Below are positions 26,754 to 35,724 of a stretch of 64,000 nucleotides of DNA, piece after piece. Under the pieces are notes generated by a model. It did not search any database. It was given only the letters and a program-made list of their open reading frames with translations, and was not told the origin of the DNA. The translations under genes and the position numbers were made by a program. Where the stretch lies: positions 310,001-374,000 of the forward strand of contig VUAW01000002.1 in NCBI GenBank assembly GCA_008711135.1. The letters are read 5' to 3'. Each line of letters starts with the position of its first letter. Positions within the stretch are counted from its first letter, which is position 1. This stretch comes from Rhodobacteraceae bacterium LNNU 3342 (lineage in GTDB: Bacteria > Pseudomonadota > Alphaproteobacteria > Rhodobacterales > Rhodobacteraceae).

Positions 26754-27946
26754 GCCAGCGCCTCGGCGATGCGGGCAGCAAGGCGGCTTGCCACCGCGTC
26801 CTTGCCCATGCGCGGCCAGCTTTCTGCGCCCGCTTCGGTGATCATCGTCACGGCGTTTTCGGTCCCTCCCATGATCCCCGTTTCCGGCGAAACATCATTT
26901 GCGACGATCCAGTCACACCCCTTGCGCAGGCGCTTGGCTGTGGCATGGACCAGAATGTCATCGGTTTCCGCGGCAAATCCCACAACAAGCCGGGGCCGCC
27001 CTACCTCCAGCCGTGCGACCTCGGCAAGGATGTCGGGGTTTTCGGCAAATTCCAGCAGCGGCGGCTGGCCATCGCCGCGCTTCTTCAGCTTGGACCCGCT
27101 GGCATTTTCTATCCGCCAGTCAGCAACGGCGGCGGCAAAGACCGCGGCATCGGCGGGCAGCGCCTTCAGCACGGCGTCCCGCATCTGCCGCGCGGTTTCG
27201 ACCTGCAGCACCCGGGCGCCGCGCGGTGGCGGGATCTGCGCGGGCCCGGTGACAAAGGTCACCCCCGCGCCCAGCGCCAGCAGCGCCTGCGCCACCGCCG
27301 TCCCCTGCGCGCCAGAAGAACGGTTCGCGATATAGCGCACCGGATCGATCGGTTCATGCGTGGGACCCGATGTCACCACCACGTGCCGCCCGTGCAAGGG
27401 ACCCGCGCCCAGGTGGCGGGCGATGGCCTCGATGATCTCCTCCGGTTCCGCCATGCGACCCGGGCCGTTTTCGCCGCAGGCCATGCTGCCCACGTTTGGC
27501 CCCACCGTTGCGATCCCGTCGTGCAGAAGTTGCTCAAGGTTCCGCCGCGTCGCCGGATGTTCCCACATCCGCACGTTCATCGCGGGGGCGATCAGCACCG
27601 GCTTGTCGGTCGCCATCAAAAGCGTCGTGGCCAGATCGTCGGCATGTCCGCCTGCCATCCGCGCCATCAGGTTCGCCGTCGCCGGCGCCACCACGACCAG
27701 ATCGGCCGCGCGCGAAAGCTGGATGTGGCCCATCTCTGCTTCGGCCGTCAGGTCGAACAGTTCCTGATGCACCGCCCGTCCGGCCAGCGCCGCGATCGAA
27801 AGCGGCGTCACGAACTCGGCGCCAGCGCGGGTCAGCACGGGTGTCACCTCTGCCCCCTGATCCCGAAGCCGTCGGATCAGTTCCGGCACCTTGCAGGCTG
27901 CGATCCCGCCGCCGATGATGAGAAGGATGCGCCTGCCTGCCAGCAT
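26750..27946 (-). CDS. coaBC: bifunctional phosphopantothenoylcysteine decarboxylase/synthase
   Basis: CoaBC makes 4'-phosphopantetheine from phosphopantothenate and cysteine in two steps of CoA synthesis. The 398-residue protein has the flavin decarboxylase half first (catalytic His in GRAVHQELF, PAMNVRMWEHPATR, and the substrate cysteine in ACGENGPGRMAEPEEI) and the CoaB synthase half from about residue 190 (VVVTSGPTHEPIDPVRYI, the NRSSGAQGTA loop, and GFAAETDD). It is the first gene of coaBC-dut-moeB, a grouping common in alphaproteobacteria. Confidence 0.95.
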   Translation of the reverse strand: MLAGRRILLIIGGGIAACKVPELIRRLRDQGAEVTPVLTRAGAEFVTPLSIAALAGRAVHQELFDLTAEAEMGHIQLSRAADLVVVAPATANLMARMAGGHADDLATTLLMATDKPVLIAPAMNVRMWEHPATRRNLEQLLHDGIATVGPNVGSMACGENGPGRMAEPEEIIEAIARHLGAGPLHGRHVVVTSGPTHEPIDPVRYIANRSSGAQGTAVAQALLALGAGVTFVTGPAQIPPPRGARVLQVETARQMRDAVLKALPADAAVFAAAVADWRIENASGSKLKKRGDGQPPLLEFAENPDILAEVARLEVGRPRLVVGFAAETDDILVHATAKRLRKGCDWIVANDVSPETGIMGGTENAVTMITEAGAESWPRMGKDAVASRLAARIAEALA

Positions 27947-28000
27947 CTTGGCCCTCCGCTTGTTGCCTCCGGTTTAGGATGCGGCGCGGGCAAACTCAAC

Positions 28001-28822
28001 TCATTCCCCTGCGGTGCTGCGAAAGGCGGCGCAGGGATCCCCACGTGTTCCATCATGGGGCGTCACGATCCAGAGGTCATAGGGCGGTGGCGTGGCTGGC
28101 GGCACCTCCAGCTGGCCGATGCTGAGGATCGTCAGGTCCGGCGCGGCCCGAGCCAGCGGCACTGGCATCCCCTGGTCCAGCCGCGCATGGCCCGTGCCCG
28201 TGATCACCACGACTGGCGCGCCCGTGTCGCGGTGGGCCTGTTCCGCCGCCCTGGCAAGCGCCGCGTCGCGCAGCCGCTGGGCGTGAACCATGCCCCCTGC
28301 CATGTCGGGCGGCAGCGCATCGCAATGGGCGGCGGCCTGTTCCCGCGCACGTTCCACCTGTTCCTCGGCCGGAAGCGGCTGGTCCAGCCCATAACGCGCG
28401 GCGTCAGCACCAAAGACAGCGGCGGGGTCATCGGTCATCGCGCGGCGCACCTGATCGCGTGGCAACGCGCCGCCGCGTATTGCAGCCTCGGGCGCGGCAA
28501 GGAAGATCGGATGATACATTGCAAAATCCGGCCACCCGGATCCTTCCCACTCCAGCGCTTGCGCCAGGGCGGCGGCATCATCACGCGGAACGTCCGCCGC
28601 GCGGGCTGCCTGTTCAGGCGTGAGCATCTCGAACACCAGCGCTGCGGGGCGGATCGCCTCCACCGCGCGTGCCTGGTTCAGATGGTGGGCAGGATTGTCG
28701 TGAACCTCTCCCAAGACCACGACATCGGCTGCGGGTAAATTGTCCAGTCCCTGCGGCGTGATTTCCCGCGCAGGCGCGGCGGCAGCCAGCCAGATCAAGG
28801 CAAACGCCGCAGCATGTCTCAT
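28001..28822 (-). CDS. ChaN-like haem-binding/iron-regulated periplasmic protein
   Basis: A 273-residue secreted protein of the ChaN family (DUF399). The signal peptide is HAAAFALIWLAAAAPA and the conserved core starts VVVLGEVHDNPAHHLNQ; GTGHAR is the later family motif. ChaN from Campylobacter binds haem dimers and is a lipoprotein, whereas I see no lipobox here. The start overlaps the rpoH2 stop as ATGA, so it is translated with the sigma factor. Why a haem-binding-type protein is coupled to a stress sigma factor is unclear. Confidence 0.75.
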   Translation of the reverse strand: MRHAAAFALIWLAAAAPAREITPQGLDNLPAADVVVLGEVHDNPAHHLNQARAVEAIRPAALVFEMLTPEQAARAADVPRDDAAALAQALEWEGSGWPDFAMYHPIFLAAPEAAIRGGALPRDQVRRAMTDDPAAVFGADAARYGLDQPLPAEEQVERAREQAAAHCDALPPDMAGGMVHAQRLRDAALARAAEQAHRDTGAPVVVITGTGHARLDQGMPVPLARAAPDLTILSIGQLEVPPATPPPYDLWIVTPHDGTRGDPCAAFRSTAGE

Positions 28823-29697
28823 GCGAAGAAGTTGTGTACCTCGCGCGATTGCGCCTCAAGGCTCTTGCGCATCTTGCCGAAGGCCGCCGCCTCCAGTTGC
28901 CGGACCCGTTCCTTGGACAGACCAAGCTCCTCGCCCAGCGATTCAAGGGTGCGCGGTGTTTCGCGCAGCTTGCGCTCGCAGACGATGAAACGCTCACGGT
29001 CATTGAGGCTGCCCATCGCCACCATCAGCCATTCCCGCAGCCGTTGCGCGTCATGGCGCACCTGCACCAGATCGGCAGCTTGGATGCCGTCATCCTCAAG
29101 CGCGTCGATCCATTCGCGGCCTTCCTCGTCGGTGGACTGGGTCGCGTTCAGCGAATAGTCCGAACCCGAAAGCCGGCCCTCCATCATTTCCACGTCGTGA
29201 AGAGGCACGCCCACCTCGACCGCGATCATCGCGCGCAGTTGGTGGGCATCCAGTGTTTCGCCCCGGGCCATGGCGTCGCGTTCCAGCCGCGCCTGCACCC
29301 GGCGCATGTTGAAGAACAGCGATTTCTGGCTGGAGGTCGACCCCGTCCGCACCATGGACCAGTTTCGCATCACGTAATCTTGAATGCTCGCCTTGATCCA
29401 CCAGACGGCGTAGGTGGAAAAGCGCACGCCCCGGTCCGGGTCGAACTTGTCCGCCGCCTTCATCAGGCCCAGACCCGCCTCCTGGATCAGGTCGTTCATC
29501 GGCGCGCCATAGCGCCGGAACTTGGAGGCCATCGAAATCGCCAGCCGCATATATGCGGTGATCAGGCGATGAAGCGCCTCCTCATCGCGGCGGTCTCGCC
29601 AGGCATAGGCCAGCCGCAGCTCGGTTTCCGCGTCCAGCAGTTCTGCCCGCATTGCGCGGCGCGAGAATCCGTTATCGTTGTACCCGTCCAATGCCAT
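28819..29697 (-). CDS. rpoH2: heat-shock-type sigma factor RpoH2
   Basis: A 292-residue sigma-70 family factor. Region 2 has the core-binding stretch LITAYMRLAISMASKFRRYG and the DNA-melting RFSTYAVWWIKASIQDYVMRNWS; the RpoH box is QKSLFFNMRR. The region 4 helix-turn-helix is LESLGEELGLSKERVRQLE. It matches RpoHII of Rhodobacter, which acts in singlet-oxygen and heat responses, better than RpoH1, though this is recall, not a search. I use the ATG at 29697 with a GGGGG ribosome-type site; an ATG 14 codons earlier lacks one. It is divergent from cobU and coupled to the ChaN-like gene. Confidence 0.88.
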   Translation of the reverse strand: MALDGYNDNGFSRRAMRAELLDAETELRLAYAWRDRRDEEALHRLITAYMRLAISMASKFRRYGAPMNDLIQEAGLGLMKAADKFDPDRGVRFSTYAVWWIKASIQDYVMRNWSMVRTGSTSSQKSLFFNMRRVQARLERDAMARGETLDAHQLRAMIAVEVGVPLHDVEMMEGRLSGSDYSLNATQSTDEEGREWIDALEDDGIQAADLVQVRHDAQRLREWLMVAMGSLNDRERFIVCERKLRETPRTLESLGEELGLSKERVRQLEAAAFGKMRKSLEAQSREVHNFFA

Positions 29698-29791
29698 TAG
29701 AACCCCCGACGTCGAAAACCCGCTTAACTCTTTGTTCATGGGTTGATACGCACAGGGTAAACAACCGGATTATCTGAAAGTTCCCCACCTG

Positions 29792-30316
29792 ATGTTGCCA
29801 CGTCTTACTCTCGTTCTAGGTGGCGCACGTTCCGGAAAGTCGGAACTGGCAGAACGGCTTGTCCTGAACAATGGACAACCGGCGGTTTATCTCGCTACTG
29901 CAGAGGTTTATGATAAGGAGATGCGCTCCCGCATCGACGCGCACCTTGCCCGGCGCGGCCCCTTGTGGCGCACGATCGAGGCGCCGCTGAACGTCGCGGG
30001 ACCCCTTGCAGCGGCCACGGATCAAGAGGTCGTGCTGCTTGATTGCGCAACGTTGTGGCTTTCGAACCATATGCTGGCGGGGTCGGACCTCGCCGCGGAA
30101 GGCGCTGCGCTGGTCACCGCCCTGCGCGGGTGCAGGGCGCCGGTGGTGGTGGTGTCAAACGAGGTCGGCCAGGGGATCGTGCCTGAAAACAAGCTCGCCC
30201 GCGCCTTCCGCGACGCGCAGGGCCGGCTGAACCAGCAGATCGCGGCGGCGGCCGATCTTGCGGTCCTGACGGTGGCAGGCCTGCCGCTGGTCCTCAAGGG
30301 CCGGATGCCCGGATGA
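29792..30316 (+). CDS. cobU: cobinamide kinase / cobinamide-phosphate guanylyltransferase
   Basis: CobU (CobP) phosphorylates adenosylcobinamide and transfers GMP to it, late in B12 assembly. The 174-residue protein has the P-loop VLGGARSGKS, YLATAEVYDKEM, the guanylylation-type DAHLARRG helix, LLDCATLWLSN and VVVSNEVGQGIVPE. It is short of extra domains and full-length for the family. It overlaps the phosphatase gene by ATGA. The start lies 94 bases from rpoH2, so promoters for both must share that space. I see no B12 riboswitch in it. Confidence 0.93.
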   Translation: MLPRLTLVLGGARSGKSELAERLVLNNGQPAVYLATAEVYDKEMRSRIDAHLARRGPLWRTIEAPLNVAGPLAAATDQEVVLLDCATLWLSNHMLAGSDLAAEGAALVTALRGCRAPVVVVSNEVGQGIVPENKLARAFRDAQGRLNQQIAAAADLAVLTVAGLPLVLKGRMPG

Positions 30317-30891
30317 GCCGCTGGCACTGGGTCCGGCACGGGCCCACCCATGCCAAGGGAATGATCGGCTGGACCGACCTGCCCGCGGACCTGAGCGACC
30401 TTGACCGCCTGCGCCGTCTGGCGGCGGGGCTGCCGGAGGATGCAGTGGTGGTGTCATCCGATCTGTGCCGGGCGGTGGCGACGGCCGACGCGCTGCAAGG
30501 GGCGCGGCCACGCCTGCCCCATTGTTCTGACCTTCGGGAAATCCATTTCGGGGCATGGGAAACCCGGCTGCATGACGATGTTCATGCTGAAACGCCTGAC
30601 CTTATACGTGCCTTCTGGGATGCGCCGGGCGACGCGGCCCCGCCCGGGGGGGAAAGCTGGCGGCGGTTTTCGGCCCGGGTGAACGCGGCGGTGGATCGGA
30701 TCGCGCAGGAACATGCCGGGCGCGACATCATCGCCGTTGCCCATTTCGGCGTCATCCTGACCCAGATCGAACGCGCCCTGGGCGTCACGACGCTGGAGGC
30801 TTTTGGTCACCGGGTCCAGCCGCTGTCCCTGACCCAAGTCTGCCGGACGTCCAACGGCTGGCAGGCAGAGCGGATCAATCACTGCCCGTGA
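30313..30891 (+). CDS. cobC: histidine phosphatase, likely alpha-ribazole phosphatase
   Basis: A 192-residue phosphoglycerate-mutase-fold phosphatase. The phosphohistidine motif is HWVRHGPTHAKG, the conserved Glu is in REIHFGAWE, and the second histidine is in IIAVAHFGVI. Overlap with cobU by ATGA supports a role as CobC, which removes the phosphate from alpha-ribazole phosphate in lower-ligand attachment. Sequence alone would only say histidine phosphatase, so the name rests on context. Confidence 0.78.
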   Translation: MSRWHWVRHGPTHAKGMIGWTDLPADLSDLDRLRRLAAGLPEDAVVVSSDLCRAVATADALQGARPRLPHCSDLREIHFGAWETRLHDDVHAETPDLIRAFWDAPGDAAPPGGESWRRFSARVNAAVDRIAQEHAGRDIIAVAHFGVILTQIERALGVTTLEAFGHRVQPLSLTQVCRTSNGWQAERINHCP

Positions 30892-30964
30892 TCGGCAACC
30901 GCACGCAAATCCGGCTTATCCCCGGACCGCCTGACGGCTAGCATCGCCGCGGAAAGGAGATGCC

Positions 30965-31837
30965 ATGACCTATGAACTCGCAATAGGCGACCGCGCCTAT
31001 TCCAGTTGGTCGCTGCGCGGCTGGCTGCTGTTCGACGCCTTCGGGATTCCCTGCCGGACGCGGCTCGGGCGGCTTTATTCGGAAGGCTTCAGCCAACTTC
31101 TTGCCGATTTCGCACCGGCCCGCACAGTACCCGCCCTCCGACTTCCCGAAGGCGTGGTGATCGCCGAAAGCCTTGCCATTGCCGAGGAACTGGCCACGCG
31201 CCATCCGGAGGCCGGGCTTTGGCCCGTCACGCCCGGTCCCCGCGCGGTGGCGCGCGCCCTTGCGGCAGAGATGCACGCGGGCTTCACCGCGCTGCGCAGC
31301 CATTGCCCGATGAACCTGCGTACCTCTTATGCCAAATGCGACCCGCCTCAGCCGGTGCTCGACGACCTGCGCCGCCTGCAAGAGATCTGGGATTGGGCGC
31401 GCCGCCAGACCGGGGCAACGGGGCCGTGGCTCTGCGGTGACTATTCGGTGGCAGATGTGTTCTTTGCCCCGGTAGCGGCGCGGATCGCGGGCTACAACCT
31501 GCCTGTAGGACCTGAAGGTGCCGCCTATGTCGCGGCGCATCTGGCGCACCCGTCGTTCCGGCGCTGGCGGGCGATGGCGCTGGTGGATGGGCCGGATCAG
31601 CCCGTCTATGCCCGTGACTGGCCCCACCGCCCCTGGCCCGGCCCTGCACCACTGATGGCTCAGGCAGTGGATGCGGGGCCGGCGGAAAATGCGCTTTGTC
31701 CCTATTCACAGAAACCCGCCACGCATTTCCTTGAAATCGATGGCCGGGTCTTTGGCTTCTGCAACGCCTTTTGCCGTGACAAGACGGTTGCCGATCCCGC
31801 GGCTTGGCCAGCCTTCATGGCGCTGTTCGGGCGTTAA
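30965..31837 (+). CDS. glutathione S-transferase with C-terminal TRASH-like metal module
   Basis: A 290-residue protein. Residues 1-215 form a glutathione transferase: thioredoxin-fold N-domain (YSSWSLRGWLLFDAFGIP, with the ESLAIAEEL binding site) and an all-helical C-domain ending in DVFFAPVAARIAGYN. After a linker comes a tail of about 50 residues, CPYSQKPATHFLEIDG then GFCNAFCRDK, with Cys245, Cys266 and Cys270. The spacing C-x20-C-x3-C fits the TRASH/YHS metal-binding pattern. GST activity is supported by family; the tail's role is unknown. A ribosome site AAGGAG is at 30954-30959, five bases before ATG. Confidence 0.82.
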   Translation: MTYELAIGDRAYSSWSLRGWLLFDAFGIPCRTRLGRLYSEGFSQLLADFAPARTVPALRLPEGVVIAESLAIAEELATRHPEAGLWPVTPGPRAVARALAAEMHAGFTALRSHCPMNLRTSYAKCDPPQPVLDDLRRLQEIWDWARRQTGATGPWLCGDYSVADVFFAPVAARIAGYNLPVGPEGAAYVAAHLAHPSFRRWRAMALVDGPDQPVYARDWPHRPWPGPAPLMAQAVDAGPAENALCPYSQKPATHFLEIDGRVFGFCNAFCRDKTVADPAAWPAFMALFGR

Positions 31838-31894
31838 CGCTTCATCAACCAGTTCCGCCTAGGCCTCGATCACGGATCAGGACGGGGTTGGGGC

Positions 31895-33403
31895 ATGGTG
31901 GCACGGGCCTATACGGTAGCCTTCGAAGGGGTAGAGGCGCGGCTGGTCGAGGTGCAATGCGCCGTTTCCCCCGGCCTGCCCGCGTTTTCCATCGTGGGCC
32001 TGCCCGACAAGGCCGTGTCAGAGGCGCGGGAACGGGTACGTTCGGCACTGTCCTCGATGGCCATTGCCTTGCCAGCCAAACGGATCACCGTTAACCTTTC
32101 GCCCGCCGACCTGCCTAAGGAGGGTTCGCATTTCGACCTGCCGGTGGCGCTCGCGCTGCTGGCGGCGCTGGATATCGTGCCGAGAGAGGCGGTCGAACAG
32201 GTCGTGGCGCTTGGGGAACTGTCGCTGGACGGCAAGCTGATGCCGGTCGTGGGCGCCCTGCCCGCCGCGCTGGCTGCCGCCGAGGATGACCGCGCCCTGC
32301 TGTGCCCCAAGGCCTGCGGGGCAGAGGCTGCATGGGTCGCCGCCACACAGGTCCTTGGCGCCGCGACGCTGGCCGAGGTCGTGCGGCATTTTACCGGCCA
32401 GATGGCACTGCCCGCCGCCCGACCCGGAGAGATCGCCGCGCCCCCGGCCCAGCGCGACCTGCGCGACGTGAAGGGGCAGGAACGGGCCAAGCGGGCACTG
32501 GAAATCGCCGCCGCGGGCCGACACCACCTGCTGCTGGTCGGGCCGCCCGGGTCGGGCAAATCCATGCTCGCCTCGCGCTTGCCGGGCCTGCTGCCGCCCC
32601 TGACGGCAGCCGAAGCACTGGAAACCTCGATGATCCATTCGCTCAGCGGGTTGCTGAGCGAGGGCGGTATCTCCCGCCAGCGCCCGTTCCGGGAACCGCA
32701 TCATACGGCCTCCACCGTCGCCATTGTCGGCGGCGGGCGCGGAGCTAAGCCGGGGGAGATCTCGCTTGCCCATAACGGGGTGCTGTTCCTGGACGAATTC
32801 CCGGAATTCCCACGTTCGGTGCTCGACACGCTGCGCCAGCCGATCGAGACGGGGGAAGTCATGGTGTCGCGCGCCAACGCGCATGTCCGCTATCCCAGCC
32901 AGTTCCTGCTGGTGGCGGCGGCGAATCCTTGCAAATGCGGCTTCATGACGGAACCCTCCCGCGCCTGCGCCAAGGCGCCCAAGTGCGGGGCGGATTACCT
33001 TGGCCGGATATCTGGCCCGCTGCTCGACCGGTTCGACCTGCGTGTCGAGGTGCCGCCGGTTGCCTTCAGCGATCTGGACTTGCCGCCCACCGGCGACAGT
33101 TCGGCCGAGGTCGGGGCCCGGGTCGCCGCCGCCCGCGATCTTCAGGCCGCGCGGTTCGCGGGGACGACCGCCCGCGTCAACGCCGATGCCGAGGGTCGCC
33201 TGCTGGAAGACATCGCCACCCCTGACGCCGAGGGCCGGACGCTCCTGAATCTTGTCGCGGAACGCTTTGGCCTCTCGGCGCGGGGCTATCACCGGGTGCT
33301 GCGGGTGGCGCGCACGATCGCCGATCTGGACGGATCGGACGCCGTGCGCCAGCCCCATGTGGCCGAGGCGGTAAGCTTCCGTCTCTCCACCCCCGGGATC
33401 TAG
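31895..33403 (+). CDS. comM: YifB/ComM-family AAA+ ATPase
   Basis: A 502-residue protein of the Mg-chelatase-like family. Residues 1-190 have the S5/Lon-type domain ([21 protein letters not shown]), then an AAA+ core with Walker [17 protein letters not shown], Walker [13 protein letters not shown], and a zinc-type Cys cluster near CKCGFM and CAKAPKCG. The C-terminal helical domain has [18 protein letters not shown]. ComM is a hexameric helicase for branch migration in natural transformation in Vibrio. The 3' end overlaps convergent gshB by four bases. Confidence 0.9.
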   Translation: MVARAYTVAFEGVEARLVEVQCAVSPGLPAFSIVGLPDKAVSEARERVRSALSSMAIALPAKRITVNLSPADLPKEGSHFDLPVALALLAALDIVPREAVEQVVALGELSLDGKLMPVVGALPAALAAAEDDRALLCPKACGAEAAWVAATQVLGAATLAEVVRHFTGQMALPAARPGEIAAPPAQRDLRDVKGQERAKRALEIAAAGRHHLLLVGPPGSGKSMLASRLPGLLPPLTAAEALETSMIHSLSGLLSEGGISRQRPFREPHHTASTVAIVGGGRGAKPGEISLAHNGVLFLDEFPEFPRSVLDTLRQPIETGEVMVSRANAHVRYPSQFLLVAAANPCKCGFMTEPSRACAKAPKCGADYLGRISGPLLDRFDLRVEVPPVAFSDLDLPPTGDSSAEVGARVAAARDLQAARFAGTTARVNADAEGRLLEDIATPDAEGRTLLNLVAERFGLSARGYHRVLRVARTIADLDGSDAVRQPHVAEAVSFRLSTPGI

Positions 33404-34341
33404 GCGCGCTTGGCTTCGATCGCCTCCCAGATCCGGGCGGCGACGTTGATGCCGTCGAACCGCTCCAGTTCCTGAATGCCGGTGGGCGAGGTCACGTTGA
33501 TTTCCGTCAGGTAGTCGCCGATCACGTCGATGCCGACAAATATCTGCCCCTTTTCCCGCAGGACCGGGCCGATGGTGGCGCATATTTCCCGGTCACGGTC
33601 GGTCAGCGCGACCTTTTCCGGACGGCCGCCGACATGCATGTTCGATCGGGTCTCACCCTCGGCCGGGACGCGATTGATGGCACCGACTGGTTCCCCGTCC
33701 ACCAGGATCACGCGCTTGTCGCCCTTGGATACCGCAGGCAGGAACTTCTGCACGATCAGCGGCTCGCGCGAGAAACCCGTGAAAAGTTCGTGCAGGGCGG
33801 CCAGATTGCGGTCGTTCGGGTCCAGCCGGAAGACCCCGGCCCCGCCGTTGCCGTAAAGCGGCTTCAGGATGACATCGCCATGGGCCTGCTTGAAGTCGCG
33901 GATCGTTGCCAGATCCCGCGCGATCGCGGTCGGCGGCGTCAGGTCCGCAAAGCGCAGGACCAGCAGTTTTTCAGGCGAGTTGCGGACCCAGAAGGGATCG
34001 TTGACCACCAGCGTCCCCGGGTGGATCATTTCCAGCAGGTGGGTCGTGGTGATATAGGCCATGTCGAACGGCGGGTCCTGGCGCAGCCAGACCACATCCC
34101 AATCGGCCAGATCGACTTCCTGCTCCTCTCCCAGTGTGAAATGGTCGCCCTGCATGCGCCGGACGGTCAGCGGCCAGCCGCGGGCGATGACGCGGCCTTC
34201 GCGGAAGGCAAGCCGATCAGGAGTATAATAGAACAGCTCGTGCCCGCGGGCCTGCGCCTCTTCGGCAATGCGGAACGTGCTGTCGGCGTTGATGTTGACC
34301 GATCCGATCGGATCCATCTGGAACGCAATTTTGAGGCCCAT
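33400..34341 (-). CDS. gshB: glutathione synthetase
   Basis: GshB joins gamma-glutamylcysteine and glycine using ATP. The 313-residue protein shows the ATP-grasp fold: [20 protein letters not shown] at the N-terminus, [35 protein letters not shown] (the ATP lid), and [22 protein letters not shown] near the end. The length is typical. It ends four bases inside convergent comM. Glutathione it makes would serve the GST and GloA seen here. The next gene upstream, yraN, is 57 bases away on the same strand. Confidence 0.95.
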   Translation of the reverse strand: MGLKIAFQMDPIGSVNINADSTFRIAEEAQARGHELFYYTPDRLAFREGRVIARGWPLTVRRMQGDHFTLGEEQEVDLADWDVVWLRQDPPFDMAYITTTHLLEMIHPGTLVVNDPFWVRNSPEKLLVLRFADLTPPTAIARDLATIRDFKQAHGDVILKPLYGNGGAGVFRLDPNDRNLAALHELFTGFSREPLIVQKFLPAVSKGDKRVILVDGEPVGAINRVPAEGETRSNMHVGGRPEKVALTDRDREICATIGPVLREKGQIFVGIDVIGDYLTEINVTSPTGIQELERFDGINVAARIWEAIEAKRA

Positions 34342-34398
34342 GGGATGCTCCTTTTCCTGCGCCCTTGATGAAACGCCGCGCCGGGGATTGCAATTCCC

Positions 34399-34752
34399 TC
34401 AGGCGCTCAGCGCGTCCCGGATGATTTCTATCCGGCCTATGGCATCCACCAGAGCCACGTCAAAGCGCATGGCGGTGTCCATCGAAAGCCCCGCTCGCAT
34501 CAGGTATTCCGCCGCCGCGGACTGGATGCGCGCCACCTGCCGCGGACCGAGCCGTTCGGCCGCGCGGGCATGGCTGCGGCTTTTCTTGACCTCGACAAAG
34601 ATCAGTCCCTCGGCATCCCGGGCGATGATGTCGATCTCTCCGCCCCGGCCCCGCCAGCGCAGGGCGAGGATCGTGTCCCCGCCCTCCTCGTAATGCCTTG
34701 CCACCGCCGCCTCGGCCGAGGCGCCAGCGTGGTAGGAGACGAGTCCGCTCAT
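34399..34752 (-). CDS. yraN: YraN/UPF0102 nuclease-fold protein
   Basis: A 117-residue protein with the restriction-endonuclease-like UPF0102 fold. The hallmark is YEEGGDTILALRWRGRGGEIDIIARD with catalytic-type Asp and EVKKSRSH (the E-x-K of the nuclease core). Function is unproven, but the fold suggests Holliday-junction-type nuclease activity. It starts by an ATGA overlap with the stop of rsmI; the rsmI-yraN-gshB order is common in alphaproteobacteria. Confidence 0.9.
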   Translation of the reverse strand: MSGLVSYHAGASAEAAVARHYEEGGDTILALRWRGRGGEIDIIARDAEGLIFVEVKKSRSHARAAERLGPRQVARIQSAAAEYLMRAGLSMDTAMRFDVALVDAIGRIEIIRDALSA

Positions 34753-35639
34753 TCCGGCTCGCCCAGGCTCAGCGCGGCCTGATAGACCTGCCGGCGCGGC
34801 AGGCCCAGCATCTCGGCCACATGGCTTATGGCGTCCTTGCGCGACATGTCCTGCATCGCGTTCCGCAAGGCATCCTCAAGGCTTTCGGCAGTGACGGTGG
34901 TGCCGCGGGCGCGGTCTACCAGCACAACGATTTCGCCCTTCAGGGGACGGTCGGCAAGATCCTGTGCAAGTTGGCCCAATGGGGCGCGCAGGATTTCCTC
35001 GAACCGCTTGGTAAGTTCGCGACAGACCACGGCATCGCGGTCGGGGCCCATGACCTCTGCCAGTTCGGCTAGGAAACGGGCCACCCGTTTGGGGGATTCG
35101 TAAAAGACCAGCGTGGCGGGAACGGCGGCGGCCTCTTCCATCCAGCGCTGCCGGGCGCCGGATTGGGCCGGGGCAAAGCCTGCGAAATAGAACCGGTCCG
35201 TTGGCAGCCCCGCCACCGTCAGCGCCGCCAGCACTGCAGAGGCGCCGGGCGCGGCAAAGACCGCATGCCCCTCGGCCACCGCTGCGCGCGACAGCTGATA
35301 CCCCGGATCGGCCACCAGCGGCGTTCCCGCCTCGGACGCATAGGCGACCGTCTGTCCGTCGGCCAACGCCCGCATCAGCCGGGGCCGCGCCGTTTCGCCG
35401 TTATGATCATGATAGGCAACGATCTGGCGGCCACGCAGGTCGATTCCGTGGATTTCCATCAGGTGGCGCAGCGTGCGCGTATCCTCTGCCGCCAGCACGT
35501 CCGCGGCCGCGAGGATGTCGAGCGCCCGCAGCGTGATATCGCGGGCGGCCCCGATTGGGGTGGAAACGAAATAAAGACCCTGCGGCAATGGCCCCTGCTG
35601 CCGCGCCCCGCGCGGGTCCGGATGTGCTTCGCTCTGCAT
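34749..35639 (-). CDS. rsmI: 16S rRNA (cytidine-2'-O)-methyltransferase RsmI
   Basis: RsmI methylates the 2'-OH of C1402 of 16S rRNA using SAM. The 296-residue protein has LYFVSTPIGAARDITLRALDIL at the N-terminus, DVLAAEDTRTL, the SEAGTPLVADPGYQL signature and KGEIVVLVDRA. I took the ATG at 35639 with AGAGG upstream; the long frame beyond it (113 codons) has no ribosome site. It is divergent from the LpoA-like lipoprotein gene 85 bases away and coupled to yraN by ATGA. Confidence 0.93.
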   Translation of the reverse strand: MQSEAHPDPRGARQQGPLPQGLYFVSTPIGAARDITLRALDILAAADVLAAEDTRTLRHLMEIHGIDLRGRQIVAYHDHNGETARPRLMRALADGQTVAYASEAGTPLVADPGYQLSRAAVAEGHAVFAAPGASAVLAALTVAGLPTDRFYFAGFAPAQSGARQRWMEEAAAVPATLVFYESPKRVARFLAELAEVMGPDRDAVVCRELTKRFEEILRAPLGQLAQDLADRPLKGEIVVLVDRARGTTVTAESLEDALRNAMQDMSRKDAISHVAEMLGLPRRQVYQAALSLGEPE

Positions 35640-35724
35640 GGAACCAACCTCTGCCAAGTTTACTTCAAGATGATGGAAGCTTAGGCTTTTGCAGATGATC
35701 CGAACAGGGACAGCGAGGTATTCC

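Noticed and set aside
26693-28738. 681-codon plus-strand frame over coaBC and the ChaN-like gene
   Set aside because: It is antisense to clear genes. Its composition (many Arg, Gly, His and Gln) is typical of a shadow frame.
32018-33583. 521-codon frame antisense to comM/yifB
   Set aside because: It is a shadow of a clear AAA+ protein and has no start site or domain.
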